The notes beneath the pieces are model-generated. The model made no database searches. It was not told the origin of the DNA and was given only the letters and a program-made list of their open reading frames with translations. From positions 1 through 64,000 of the forward strand of contig NZ_JBFRXP010000011.1 of the NCBI RefSeq assembly GCF_041146875.1: a stretch of 64,000 nucleotides of DNA. The letters run 5' to 3'. Below are positions 1-7,581 of the stretch, piece after piece; within the stretch, counting starts at the first letter, position 1; every line of letters starts with the position of its first letter. The stretch is from Igneacidithiobacillus sp041146875 (lineage in GTDB: Bacteria > Pseudomonadota > Gammaproteobacteria > Acidithiobacillales > Acidithiobacillaceae). The position numbers and the translations under genes are program-made.

Positions 1-26
1 TGATCGCCGTGGGAACCTTCCGGCAG

Positions 27-398
27 TCACGCTATGCAGCCAGAATCGCCCTGCCCGTGCCCACAATGCGCCGCAACGCAAAGGTAATCGCGGAAATTGG
101 GGGGAACTAGGGCCTTGGCGTCCGTGGGATTGATCAACAACGCGTTGACCTTACGGGCGATGAGGGTATCGACCTGATTGGATTGCGTGGCTGAATTATT
201 GTTGCCATTTTCAACGAGAAGTTGCACCCCCAGTTTTTTTGCCTCGGCTTCAGCACCACCTTTTATGCTGGCAAAATACGGGGTCATGGCCGAGAGCAGC
301 AGGCCGAAGGTGTACTGTGGTGCGGCAGCGGCTGTGCCGAGCAGGCTGAGACTGCTGAGGGCGGCAAGGATTAGGGCAGCGGGTTTTTTGGCTTTCAT
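27..398 (-). pseudogene. rbsB: Truncated ribose-type ABC transporter substrate-binding protein
   Basis: The first 90 or so residues read as a periplasmic sugar-binding protein of the RbsB family: a signal peptide (MKAKKPAALILAALSSLSLL, cleavage near TAAA-AP), then a stretch matching RbsB through the NPTDA motif. After ALVPP, at about position 110, similarity stops and the frame ends after a short unrelated tail, giving 123 residues against about 290 for the family. Nothing of the second lobe is present in any frame of the remaining 110 bases, so this is a broken end rather than a simple frameshift. The start ATG overlaps the rbsK stop (ATGA), so the pair was one operon transcribed leftwards. 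The product could be exported but could not form a two-lobed sugar-binding fold. A rearrangement or mobile-element junction at about 105-115 is inferred. Confidence 0.7.
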
Positions 399-1321
399 GA
401 CGGGTCCTCCGTGTGCGGGGTGTGGGAAGTAAGAAATTGCTCGATGTCTGGTTGATAAGGGAGAGCGTCTTGGGCTCCCACTACGGTTGCGGTGAGGGCC
501 GCGGCGGCGTTGGCACGACGGGCGGCGGCGGATAGCGATGCCTTGGCTGCCAGGCTCGCGACGAAGACCCCGGCAAAGGCATCGCCGCAACCAGTGCTGT
601 CGGTGACCGTTACCGAGTAGGCGGGCAGTTGCGCACTCTCTGCGCCGCTGGCCCAAACCAGTCCATGCTCCCCTAGGGTAATCACCGCGCCCATGCGCGT
701 GCGCGCCAGTTCTTTGGCCGCGGGTAATGCCGTGTCTGGGCGTACTTCTTGGCCAAGAATCTGCGCTGCCTCTTGGGCGTTGATGAGGAGAATATCGCTA
801 AGAGCAAGAAGCTCCGCAGAAAGGCCCTGCACCGGTGAGGCATTGAGCACAAAAGGGATCCTTTTCGCTCGGCAAATTTGCGCGGCAGCCAGGACCAGTT
901 GTGGGTCTACTTCGAGTTGTGCCAACACATAGCTCGCATCCCGCAGCTGCCACGGGAGATCATGATCGAAGTGATCGCGGTTGGCGCCAGGGTAGATGGT
1001 GATCCGGTTTTCGCCGGAGTCTTCCAGCAGAATACAGGCGGAACCCGTTGGTAATAGGCTACGCAGGACACCGCCCAGGTCGATTCCTTCTGCTGCCAGT
1101 GCCCGATAGAGGCGGTCCCCCTGCTCGTCTTGCCCGAGCTGAGCAATGAGCCGGACCTCTGCGCCCGCGCGCCGCGCCGCCACGGCCTGATTCGCACCCT
1201 TGCCACCATGATGCAGACTGAAGCTGCGCGCAATTCGTGTCTCTCCTGGCCCGGGAACTTGGTCCAGTTGGAACAGCAGGTCAATATTGCAACTACCAAT
1301 AACGACTAATATTTTGCGCAG
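395..1321 (-). CDS. rbsK: Ribokinase-like PfkB-family sugar kinase without a canonical start
   Basis: The product resembles ribokinase, a cytoplasmic enzyme that phosphorylates ribose with ATP. The PfkB signature near the C-terminus (DSTGCGDAFAGVF) holds the catalytic Asp. The N-terminal glycine-rich segment (FSLHHGGKGANQAV) is also in frame. Homology extends upstream of the first ordinary start codon (near 1183) for about 46 residues, including VVIGSCNIDLLFQLDQVPGP, which is the normal ribokinase N-terminus. No ATG, GTG or TTG lies between that segment and the in-frame TAA upstream; the best candidate is CTG at 1321 (CTG CGC AAA ATA TTA GTC), with no clear Shine-Dalgarno. Length from there is 308 residues, normal for the family. 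Either a rare start is used or the 5' end has been damaged, which fits the truncated rbsB downstream. The sugar specificity is inferred. Confidence 0.7.
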   Translation of the reverse strand: MRKILVVIGSCNIDLLFQLDQVPGPGETRIARSFSLHHGGKGANQAVAARRAGAEVRLIAQLGQDEQGDRLYRALAAEGIDLGGVLRSLLPTGSACILLEDSGENRITIYPGANRDHFDHDLPWQLRDASYVLAQLEVDPQLVLAAAQICRAKRIPFVLNASPVQGLSAELLALSDILLINAQEAAQILGQEVRPDTALPAAKELARTRMGAVITLGEHGLVWASGAESAQLPAYSVTVTDSTGCGDAFAGVFVASLAAKASLSAAARRANAAAALTATVVGAQDALPYQPDIEQFLTSHTPHTEDPS

Positions 1322-1511
1322 CGCCGAAAAGTGGGCACAAAGACGTTACCCTGATGAATCCCCAGCATTCTGGTTTCTCCGTCATTATTGTCTAATGTTT
1401 TAATAACTGTTTAGGTATAGGTCACGGAAAAGCGCTGCGCAAGGAAGTTTTTCTTAGAAAAATTTAATGAGGATTTTCTTTTTTATAAAAATATTCGAAG
1501 AAGATGATAGA
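1322..1511. other. Intergenic region between rbsK and the MutS-like pair
   Basis: AT-rich in its left part. It contains a short hairpin (TTTTTCT-T-AGAAAAA, near 1449-1463) lying beyond the stop of the MutS-like gene that ends at 1512, possibly part of a terminator for that leftward operon. A 20-codon frame starting with ATG near 1368 (minus strand) has a GGAG upstream and overlaps the rbsK 5' end; it may be a displaced fragment. No recognisable gene. Confidence 0.3.
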
Positions 1512-3014
1512 TTATTTTTGTGTTTGGAGCGATTCAGAAAAAACCTTTTGGTAGATCTCCTGCGCGAAGCTGCTGGCCTCCGGCGCACCAGGAAGCAATT
1601 GAAAGGGCGCGTTTCCTTGTTCTCCAGAGGCTCGTAAAAATAGAATATTCTCATGTTCTTTATCAAATAATTCCTTGGCAAAGCTGTATAGATGGGTGAC
1701 AAAAACCACCCGAATCCCGGCGTCGCGCAGCGCCAAGGTTATTTGCCGCGCAACTTCCGAGCCTTCCTGCTCATTCGTCGCCGCAAAGGATTCATTGAAC
1801 AGCATCATCACCCCCGGCCGCAGTTGCGGAACCATGTTGTGCATGCGTTGTAGCTCTTCGGCAAATTTTCCCCGTCGTAGGCTGGCATCCTCTTCTTGCT
1901 GAAAATGGCTGAACACCGCCCCACAGAGGGCAGTACGCATTTCTACTGCAAAACCATAGAGACCACTTTCCGCCCAGAGCTGCGCGATGCCGATGGCGCG
2001 CAGCAGTGTCGATTTGCCGCCGCGATTTGCGCCGGTGATGAGTACCAATTTCTTATCCAGGGCATGGATGTCGTTGCCCACGGTCGCTTCCCCGCGCAGG
2101 GGTAAGAGCGGCGAGTAGAGACCGCTCGCGTCTAGTAGGCCGCCTTCTTCCTGCAGTTCCGGCAGGCTACAGGGCATGCCCTGCCGTTGTAATTTTTGGT
2201 AGAGGGTATGCGCTGCGAGATAAAAATGCAGCTCATCACGCAATAGGCGAAAAAACTGGAGAACGCGTGCGACGGCATCATCCAGAACCCGCGCCGTCTG
2301 GGTCAGGAGACGCTCACGTAGTTTGCCGAGCGCAGTTTGTCCCGCCTCATCACGGTCGGCAATGCTAAAGCCGGCATCTTCGCCAGTGGCATGCCAGACC
2401 CTTCCCAGCCAGCTCCCGTTGGCAACGCCGCCATGCAGCACTGACGCAGTACAGCGACCCAGGGCATCCACGGTCGCTGCACTGCGCAGCCCCGCATCCA
2501 ACTGCAAGGCGGCTAGAGCCTCGTGTGCCGCACGGAGAAATTCCGCATCAATCTCTTTTTGCAAATTGGAAAATAACTTTCGCAGGGCCTCTGAGTGGAA
2601 GCTATCGCTGCCGCTACTACCCAAATCGCGCAGAGCTTGCAATTGCTTGATTAGCTCCCGCATGAGTGCGGTGTTGGCGCGTAGGCGTCGGCTGGGGGAC
2701 TTACTGAACAGCCAAAACTGATGACTTTGTCCGGGCAAGGCAAGACTGGTCTCGGCAAGAGTAAAGATCGCCTGCGCACGCGTGGGCTGGGCGCACAGGT
2801 CGGCAAATACCGCCTGCCGATAGCGTACTGTCGCGTTGTCGCGACAAGGCCAGCGCAGGACCACCCGCTGCACAATCTCGCGACGGCCCTCGTCACCCTC
2901 GGCCATGGCGTCGAAGAGTGGAGCGAGTCCGAGATCTTCGATCAAGTTTTTCTCCTGCGCCGCTGCCGCTAGCGCAGGAAGACTTTGTTTCGGATCAAGA
3001 AGATGGGGAAGCAT
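1512..3014 (-). CDS. MutS-like ATPase (MSH domain V family), second of a pair
   Basis: 500 residues from ATG at 3014. The C-terminal third is a MutS-type ABC ATPase: Walker A GANRGGKST at residue 328, Walker B MMLFNES with Asn407 where MutS has Asp, and the TH of the H-loop in FVTHLYSFAKE. The N-terminal mismatch-recognition domain and its Phe-x-Glu motif are absent, and the upstream part is mostly helical, like the MutS core/clamp domains. Proteins of this build are often labelled mismatch repair MutS but are not MutS1; their role is unknown. The start lies 20 bp inside the end of the upstream paralogue (ends at 2995), so the two are translationally coupled and probably form a heteromer. An earlier in-frame start at 3089 is less likely because it sits deep inside the neighbour. 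DNA repair or DNA-structure binding is inference. Confidence 0.75.
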   Translation of the reverse strand: MLPHLLDPKQSLPALAAAAQEKNLIEDLGLAPLFDAMAEGDEGRREIVQRVVLRWPCRDNATVRYRQAVFADLCAQPTRAQAIFTLAETSLALPGQSHQFWLFSKSPSRRLRANTALMRELIKQLQALRDLGSSGSDSFHSEALRKLFSNLQKEIDAEFLRAAHEALAALQLDAGLRSAATVDALGRCTASVLHGGVANGSWLGRVWHATGEDAGFSIADRDEAGQTALGKLRERLLTQTARVLDDAVARVLQFFRLLRDELHFYLAAHTLYQKLQRQGMPCSLPELQEEGGLLDASGLYSPLLPLRGEATVGNDIHALDKKLVLITGANRGGKSTLLRAIGIAQLWAESGLYGFAVEMRTALCGAVFSHFQQEEDASLRRGKFAEELQRMHNMVPQLRPGVMMLFNESFAATNEQEGSEVARQITLALRDAGIRVVFVTHLYSFAKELFDKEHENILFLRASGEQGNAPFQLLPGAPEASSFAQEIYQKVFSESLQTQK

Positions 3015-4641
3015 GGCGTATCCTTTCCACGAGCTTCTGGTAGTCGAGGCCGTATTTTTTGGCCAGAGACAGGGCGTGCGCCAGACCATCGGCTGGTTCG
3101 CGCAGCAGTCGGAAGCTGCGCCTTTCCTGATCTTCTTTCGCTACGGTACTCAGAATGCTGATGATGTCTGCGCCGGCGCGACTGAGTTCCTCGAGAAAAC
3201 TGACCCAGAGTACCAACACGTCCAAATGCCGCAGACGCTCTAGCAACTCCTGGCTGAGGAAACGCGCGTCCGCCAGGGTGGTGGAGTGAAAAAGCTCGTT
3301 GAGAATAAAGATACTGCGTGGAGTCGCGTGTTGCAGGTTTTTGTGTAGTCGGCGTAAATCGGCCTCGAGCTTGCTACGCCCGGTGTTGGCGTCCTCGTGG
3401 CGTTCGAACTGGGTATAAATGGCATCACAAACGAAGATCTCTGCATGGCGTGCCGGCACCGGCAGACCGATTCCGGCAAGATAATGTAATTGACCAAAGC
3501 AGCGGGCATAGGTGGTTTTACCCCCCTGATTGGGTCCGCTAACGAGCAGGATGCGTTCGTTTCCGCGCAATTCGATGTCATTCAGTACCAGGGCTTGCCC
3601 TTGCTCCTGGCGCAAGCTCTGCGCCAGTGCCAGGTCGTAGGCGTCTGCGGCGAGGGTACGCTTTTCCGCATCGCACAGCTCCGGGATGCAGTTTGGCAGG
3701 CCGTTTGCCTGCAAGGGCGCGAGATAATCCAGATAAGCAAGGTAAAAGTGGATCTCGCGTTCCCAGTGCAAAAGCGGCGCGAAGACAAAGGGATAGCGGC
3801 CAATATCCAGCGCGGGGACAGTGGCCTGCGCGGTCTTCTCGCCCGGCTGCACCCAGCGCTCGGTAAAGCTCGCCAGGCGCGCGAAAGTTTCGGGGTAGAG
3901 TTCGGCAACGGCATCGAGCACCCGCGCCTCCACCGGATCGAGGTCCATTTGGCCACTTACTTCCTCGTCTCGCGCTTGCTCTGCGCTTGGCTCCGCAGCC
4001 AGAAAACGAGAAAAACAGTTGGCAATTTCCGCGTCTACATTGCGTTCCTGCCGCTGTCGCCAAAGACTCAGGTGGCTGCCGGAAATTTGCAGATCATAGC
4101 CCAGGGTATCCAGTTCGTCGCGCAATGTTGCTGCCGTAGCATGCAACTCCTGCCTTTGCGGCGCTTTCCACTCGCTGCGTACCGCCTCGCATACGGCGCG
4201 CAGCGCCGGAGACTGTGGGCTGCTTAGCGCGAAAGAATTGGTCAGGCTGCAGAGGGCTTGGTGATAGGTACAAATAATGCCGAGGAAAACGCGCTGCCGT
4301 TGTCGTTGGTGATACAACTGTCGCGCAAGGTCTACTTGGCGGCGTAAGCCTCGCATGTCCTGGGCAAAACTGCTCCAAGCTTCGTGTTGCATCGGATCGA
4401 GAAGATCGCGCAGTACGGCGTGACGATGGCGAATGACCGCCGCATTACCGGGAAACGCTTGATACCAGTCGGCGAGCGCATAGTCGGTTACCGCTGCGCA
4501 AACGGCATCGATGATCTCTTGTATGTGGAGATCGGTAAAAATCGCCCTGGCAGGCTTGGGGATCTGTTTTGCCTCTCCTTCGGGCCAGAGCAGGTTTGTT
4601 CTTGTGTCTGCCATCAGTGTTCCACTTTGCGCCAAAGCCAT
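2995..4641 (-). CDS. MutS-like ATPase (MSH domain V family), first of a pair
   Basis: 548 residues from ATG at 4641, preceded by AAAGG; an internal ATG at 4614 is the alternative. It has the same plan as its downstream partner: a helical N-terminal part without mismatch-binding domain I, then an ABC ATPase with Walker A GPNQGGKTT at residue 369. Walker B reads FILNELFHSTT, with Asn448 in place of the usual Asp. Where MutS and the partner have a TH motif in the H-loop, this protein has WVSF, so one nucleotide-sensing His is missing. The asymmetry suggests one active and one degenerate site in a heterodimer, as in eukaryotic MSH pairs; that is inference. The gene is divergent from tetH, and the 325 bp between them serve as promoter for both. 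Confidence 0.75.
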   Translation of the reverse strand: MALAQSGTLMADTRTNLLWPEGEAKQIPKPARAIFTDLHIQEIIDAVCAAVTDYALADWYQAFPGNAAVIRHRHAVLRDLLDPMQHEAWSSFAQDMRGLRRQVDLARQLYHQRQRQRVFLGIICTYHQALCSLTNSFALSSPQSPALRAVCEAVRSEWKAPQRQELHATAATLRDELDTLGYDLQISGSHLSLWRQRQERNVDAEIANCFSRFLAAEPSAEQARDEEVSGQMDLDPVEARVLDAVAELYPETFARLASFTERWVQPGEKTAQATVPALDIGRYPFVFAPLLHWEREIHFYLAYLDYLAPLQANGLPNCIPELCDAEKRTLAADAYDLALAQSLRQEQGQALVLNDIELRGNERILLVSGPNQGGKTTYARCFGQLHYLAGIGLPVPARHAEIFVCDAIYTQFERHEDANTGRSKLEADLRRLHKNLQHATPRSIFILNELFHSTTLADARFLSQELLERLRHLDVLVLWVSFLEELSRAGADIISILSTVAKEDQERRSFRLLREPADGLAHALSLAKKYGLDYQKLVERIRHASPSS

Positions 4642-4760
4642 CGCCTTTCAGTATAGGACAAGGTTCGCGGTTACCAGGTCAGAGGAAATCGACAGCGGTC
4701 GGGATGCCTCCCGTTGTTTCCCGCGAGGCTAGACAAGTTTTATTCATGTATTATTTACCA

Positions 4761-4786
4761 GAGAGTATTTTAAATAATATTCTCTC
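4761..4786. repeat. Imperfect palindrome in the tetH promoter region
   Basis: Arms GAGAGTATTTTAA and ATAATATTCTCTC; 10 of 13 positions pair. AT-rich core. Could be an operator or part of a promoter. Confidence 0.4.
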
Positions 4787-4790
4787 GTTA

Positions 4791-4829
4791 TTTGTAACTG
4801 AATGTAATTTTGTTACGCTACGTTACAAA
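4791..4829. promoter_or_regulatory. TTTGTAAC / GTTACAAA inverted repeat with 10-bp-phased GTTAC repeat
   Basis: TTTGTAAC at 4791-4798 and its exact complement GTTACAAA at 4822-4829 flank a 23 bp spacer. Within it, GTTAC occurs at 4812 and again at 4822, one helical turn apart. Tandem half-sites 10-11 bp apart are typical of OmpR/PhoB-family regulators, so this is a candidate site for the response regulator encoded at 9166-9864. The link is inference. Confidence 0.4.
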
Positions 4830-4887
4830 AAAATATTTGCCCAATTTTACCGAAAAAACTATTATTATTTTTGCTCATAAGATGAAT

Positions 4888-4912
4888 AATATGATAGATA
4901 TATTATCATATT
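4888..4912. repeat. Perfect 9-bp inverted repeat close to the tetH start
   Basis: AATATGATA (4888-4896) and TATCATATT (4904-4912) with a 7-nt spacer, ending 54 bp before the tetH ATG. It could be an operator, a -10 region (TATCATATT is TATAAT-like) or a hairpin in the 5' leader. Confidence 0.45.
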
Positions 4913-4966
4913 CTAATTCACTTTGCGAGCGCGGATTTGAAAAACTCGATAAATGAGGAGTTGATC

Positions 4967-6460
4967 ATGAATTGGAAAAAAGTAACTTTAGCCGTAGCAA
5001 CAGCAAGCCTCATGCCGGCCACGGCTTTTGCCGTGACTATACCGATGGATCCACAAAATAATACGTTGGATCCGCAAAGCCCTTATGCAACACTCTATTT
5101 GTCGCAAAATACGCCAAGTGCTGAGAATCAGGTAGGACCAGATTCCTGGACGCATGCTTATGGAAATCCGCAGCACAATGCGGCATTCCCCGTGGCAAAA
5201 AATGCTCCGGCCTGGGTGCGCCAGGGTGTGCGATGGAATTTTCCCGAGGCGCGGGCATGGCCGCTCAACGATAACCATCCCTACGGCGAGAAAGTCGATG
5301 GTTTGAAAGAGGCGCTGCCTGTTCAGACGCAATTTTATGGCAACGCTCTGGGTGTTTCTGTGGTCCGTGGTGTGGTTTATGCAGAAAGTGACGACATGTT
5401 TGCCTATGCGATCAACGCGCAAACCGGTAAATTGATCTGGCGTGCAAGCCCAGTAGCCAATAATCTGATGGGAAATCCCCTTGTGGTTGGTAATCACGTC
5501 TATTTGTCTGCCGGAAGCGTGTCTTTCAATTTTGAAAACGTAATGACGTATGCCAAAGACCCTCAAAAAGCGGGGAGAGGAAAAGACATCAGCTATAATG
5601 GTGTGTTCTGTCTGAACCGCAATACAGGTAAATTGGTATGGAGTTTCAAGACCGCCGGTGACGCGATGCCCACCCCGGCATATGCAGAGCATTCCTTGTT
5701 CATCAGTACCGGCGACGGGAATATTTACCGAATTTCAGCGGCAGACGGAAAGCAGGAGTGGAAAACCCATGTGGGTGGTATTGCGAACATGTCTAGCCCG
5801 GTGGTGATGGATGGTCGCGTATACGTGTCTATGTCGGTCATTCCTGGCTTGTATGCATTGAATATCCACACCGGCAAGGTGGATTGGAAAGGCGAAATTC
5901 CCGGCGCGGTAAATACCGGCATGGGAGACGTGTCGCCGGCCGCTGCGAAGGGCATTGTCGTCATGGATACCGTTGCCGATCCCAAGGTCGTTGATGGTAA
6001 GCCCACAATGGAAACCATCGTGCGCGCCTTTAACGGAAAAACCGGGCAGGTGTTATGGACAGTAAATTTAGGGCGTGGTCCAAAAATCCCCGCATTTAAG
6101 GGTGGTGTACCGATGATCCACGGCGATACCGTGTACGTGGGGACCCCGGTAACGTCAGATTACACTGCGATGAACCTGCACACCGGTAAAGTGCAGTGGA
6201 GCTGGAAGGTTCCCAATCCAGGGCCCGCAGGTGCCGGCAGAGGGGCGCCGACGTTCTATCAAGGAATCCTCTATATTTCTACTGGTCCTGATATTTATGC
6301 GGTGCAAGCCGACGATGGCCAGCTTATCCATAGCTATCATGTCGGGGGACGTTTTGGGATTGTTAACCCGACGATTGTTGGTGGCACCATGTATCTTGGA
6401 AATTCGTGGGATTGGGTGAACGCGGTACCGGTGAAAGACGTCAATCCTCAGTTTAACTAA
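4967..6460 (+). CDS. tetH: Tetrathionate hydrolase
   Basis: 497 residues. A Sec signal peptide (about residues 1-22, MNWKKVTLAVATASLMPATA, cut after AFA) is followed by a beta-propeller of PQQ-dehydrogenase-like WD repeats, seen as recurring blocks such as YAINAQTGKLIWR, FCLNRNTGKLVWSF, YRISAADGKQEWKT and MNLHTGKVQWSW. This is the build and length of acidithiobacillar tetrathionate hydrolase, a periplasmic or outer-membrane-associated enzyme that splits tetrathionate to thiosulfate, sulfur and sulfate at low pH. The start is fixed by GAGGAG at 4955-4960, six bases before ATG; an in-frame TTG at 4937 would add ten residues ahead of the signal peptide and is rejected. doxD follows after 29 bp. 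A generic PQQ-repeat protein is the alternative, but the doxD partner makes TetH much more likely. Confidence 0.92.
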   Translation: MNWKKVTLAVATASLMPATAFAVTIPMDPQNNTLDPQSPYATLYLSQNTPSAENQVGPDSWTHAYGNPQHNAAFPVAKNAPAWVRQGVRWNFPEARAWPLNDNHPYGEKVDGLKEALPVQTQFYGNALGVSVVRGVVYAESDDMFAYAINAQTGKLIWRASPVANNLMGNPLVVGNHVYLSAGSVSFNFENVMTYAKDPQKAGRGKDISYNGVFCLNRNTGKLVWSFKTAGDAMPTPAYAEHSLFISTGDGNIYRISAADGKQEWKTHVGGIANMSSPVVMDGRVYVSMSVIPGLYALNIHTGKVDWKGEIPGAVNTGMGDVSPAAAKGIVVMDTVADPKVVDGKPTMETIVRAFNGKTGQVLWTVNLGRGPKIPAFKGGVPMIHGDTVYVGTPVTSDYTAMNLHTGKVQWSWKVPNPGPAGAGRGAPTFYQGILYISTGPDIYAVQADDGQLIHSYHVGGRFGIVNPTIVGGTMYLGNSWDWVNAVPVKDVNPQFN

Positions 6461-6489
6461 ACGTATTTATGAATTATATTGGAGGTGTT

Positions 6490-7581
6490 ATGTCGACGAC
6501 TAGCGAACGACTAGGCGGTATGACTGCCGAGAGCAAACACTTGTGGAGGGTATTGGCAATTGGCATGCTCGCGGTCCGTTTTGTGCAGGGCTGGATCTAT
6601 TGGGGGGGGGGGTCTCGCCGATTTATTTACGGACCACAAAAGATCAATCCTGCCGGTCACTGGATGGCGTACAAATTTCAAACGGCCATGCCTGGTGCCA
6701 TTCTTGGCACGAGCCATCTGGTTTCCTTTCTCCTGCATCATTTTGTGTTGTTATATGCTGGAGTGATCATTTTCAGCGCGGTCGAGCTGATCTCTGGCCT
6801 CATGTTGATTTCGGGATTCATGACTCGCCTTGCAGCTTTGCTGACACTTGGCCTGTCATTCACTTTGATGCTGCTTTTTGGGTGGCAGGGAGCAACCTGC
6901 ATCGATGAATGGACGATGGCCGCTTCCAATTTTGGTATGGGTATCAGTCTCTTCCTTCTCGGTGGGGGCGCGTATTCCGTCGACAATTGGCTGCGCAAGC
7001 GGAATCCCGCGCTGGTACAGCGAGGCTGGTTTCGCTGGCTTGGCGGGAGTGACCCTCTTCCATTGTCAGATGCGGCCTTCAAAAAACTTGCCCTGTCTCT
7101 ATTTTGGATTGCTGTGATCTTCATTGTCGCCACCTACTCTTATTATCGCGGCTCAGTGATTACTCCCTTCCATGGTGATCCCACTGGTGTCAAAGTACAT
7201 CATGTGCAGATGCGTGATCTGAAAATTGCACCGGACGGAAGTGTTACGGTACATATGTATGTGAATGCTGGTACCGCTTCCGTACCTGCGCACATCATTT
7301 CAGCGCGCTTGTTGAACTACTCCGGAAAAGTCGTTGAGGTCTGGGATGGCAAACAACTTTCCCATCTAGGAGCAGACAACATTCATAACGATTACGCCTA
7401 CCAGAAAATCGACCCGGATAAGGTTCTAGGATTGCAGGCGGGATTAGGCGCCGCTGCTACCGTACATCTGCCGGTAAGTGATTCTTCCGGATTTATCGGT
7501 AAGGGTACCGGCCCCTATCAGCTACAGATCTTGGGGATAAACGGAAAAAGAATGTCTATTTCCGCGCAGATGGAAGGGTAA
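6490..7581 (+). CDS. doxD: Thiosulfate:quinone oxidoreductase, DoxD/DoxA fusion
   Basis: 363 residues. The N-terminal half is a DoxD membrane domain with about four to five helices and the family motif WGGGSRRFIYGPQK at about residues 38-51. The C-terminal half, after a transmembrane segment near residue 205, is a DoxA-like extracytoplasmic domain. The fused protein oxidises thiosulfate to tetrathionate and passes electrons to the quinone pool, supplying substrate to TetH next door. GGAGGT at 6481-6486 selects ATG at 6490 over the ATG at 6469. Codons for WGGG create a run of 11 G (6602-6612). The 3' end overlaps the convergent sensor kinase gene by 26 bp. Confidence 0.92.
   Translation: MSTTSERLGGMTAESKHLWRVLAIGMLAVRFVQGWIYWGGGSRRFIYGPQKINPAGHWMAYKFQTAMPGAILGTSHLVSFLLHHFVLLYAGVIIFSAVELISGLMLISGFMTRLAALLTLGLSFTLMLLFGWQGATCIDEWTMAASNFGMGISLFLLGGGAYSVDNWLRKRNPALVQRGWFRWLGGSDPLPLSDAAFKKLALSLFWIAVIFIVATYSYYRGSVITPFHGDPTGVKVHHVQMRDLKIAPDGSVTVHMYVNAGTASVPAHIISARLLNYSGKVVEVWDGKQLSHLGADNIHNDYAYQKIDPDKVLGLQAGLGAAATVHLPVSDSSGFIGKGTGPYQLQILGINGKRMSISAQMEG
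6602..6612 (+). repeat. G11 homopolymer inside doxD
   Basis: Eleven consecutive G bases encode the conserved WGGG motif (TGG GGG GGG GGG TCT). Tracts of this length are prone to polymerase slippage; gain or loss of one base would truncate DoxD after about 45 residues. The frame is open in this sequence. Confidence 0.9.

Larger units (their letters stand above)
4642..4966. promoter_or_regulatory. Divergent promoter region upstream of tetH
   Basis: A 325 bp region with no gene. From about 4735 to 4920 it is far more AT-rich than its surroundings and packed with inverted repeats (separate entries at 4761-4786, 4791-4829 and 4888-4912). The tetH ribosome binding site GAGGAG is at 4955-4960. Control by the nearby OmpR-type regulator is likely from context but not shown by the sequence alone. 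Confidence 0.6.

Noticed and set aside
907..1299. Minus-strand frame overlapping rbsK that starts with an ordinary codon
   Set aside because: It is out of frame with the ribokinase similarity, which continues cleanly in the rbsK frame up to about 1310, so no frameshift is needed.
3490..4227. A 245-codon plus-strand frame within the first MutS-like gene
   Set aside because: Opposite a gene with clear ATPase motifs; composition is that of a complement strand.
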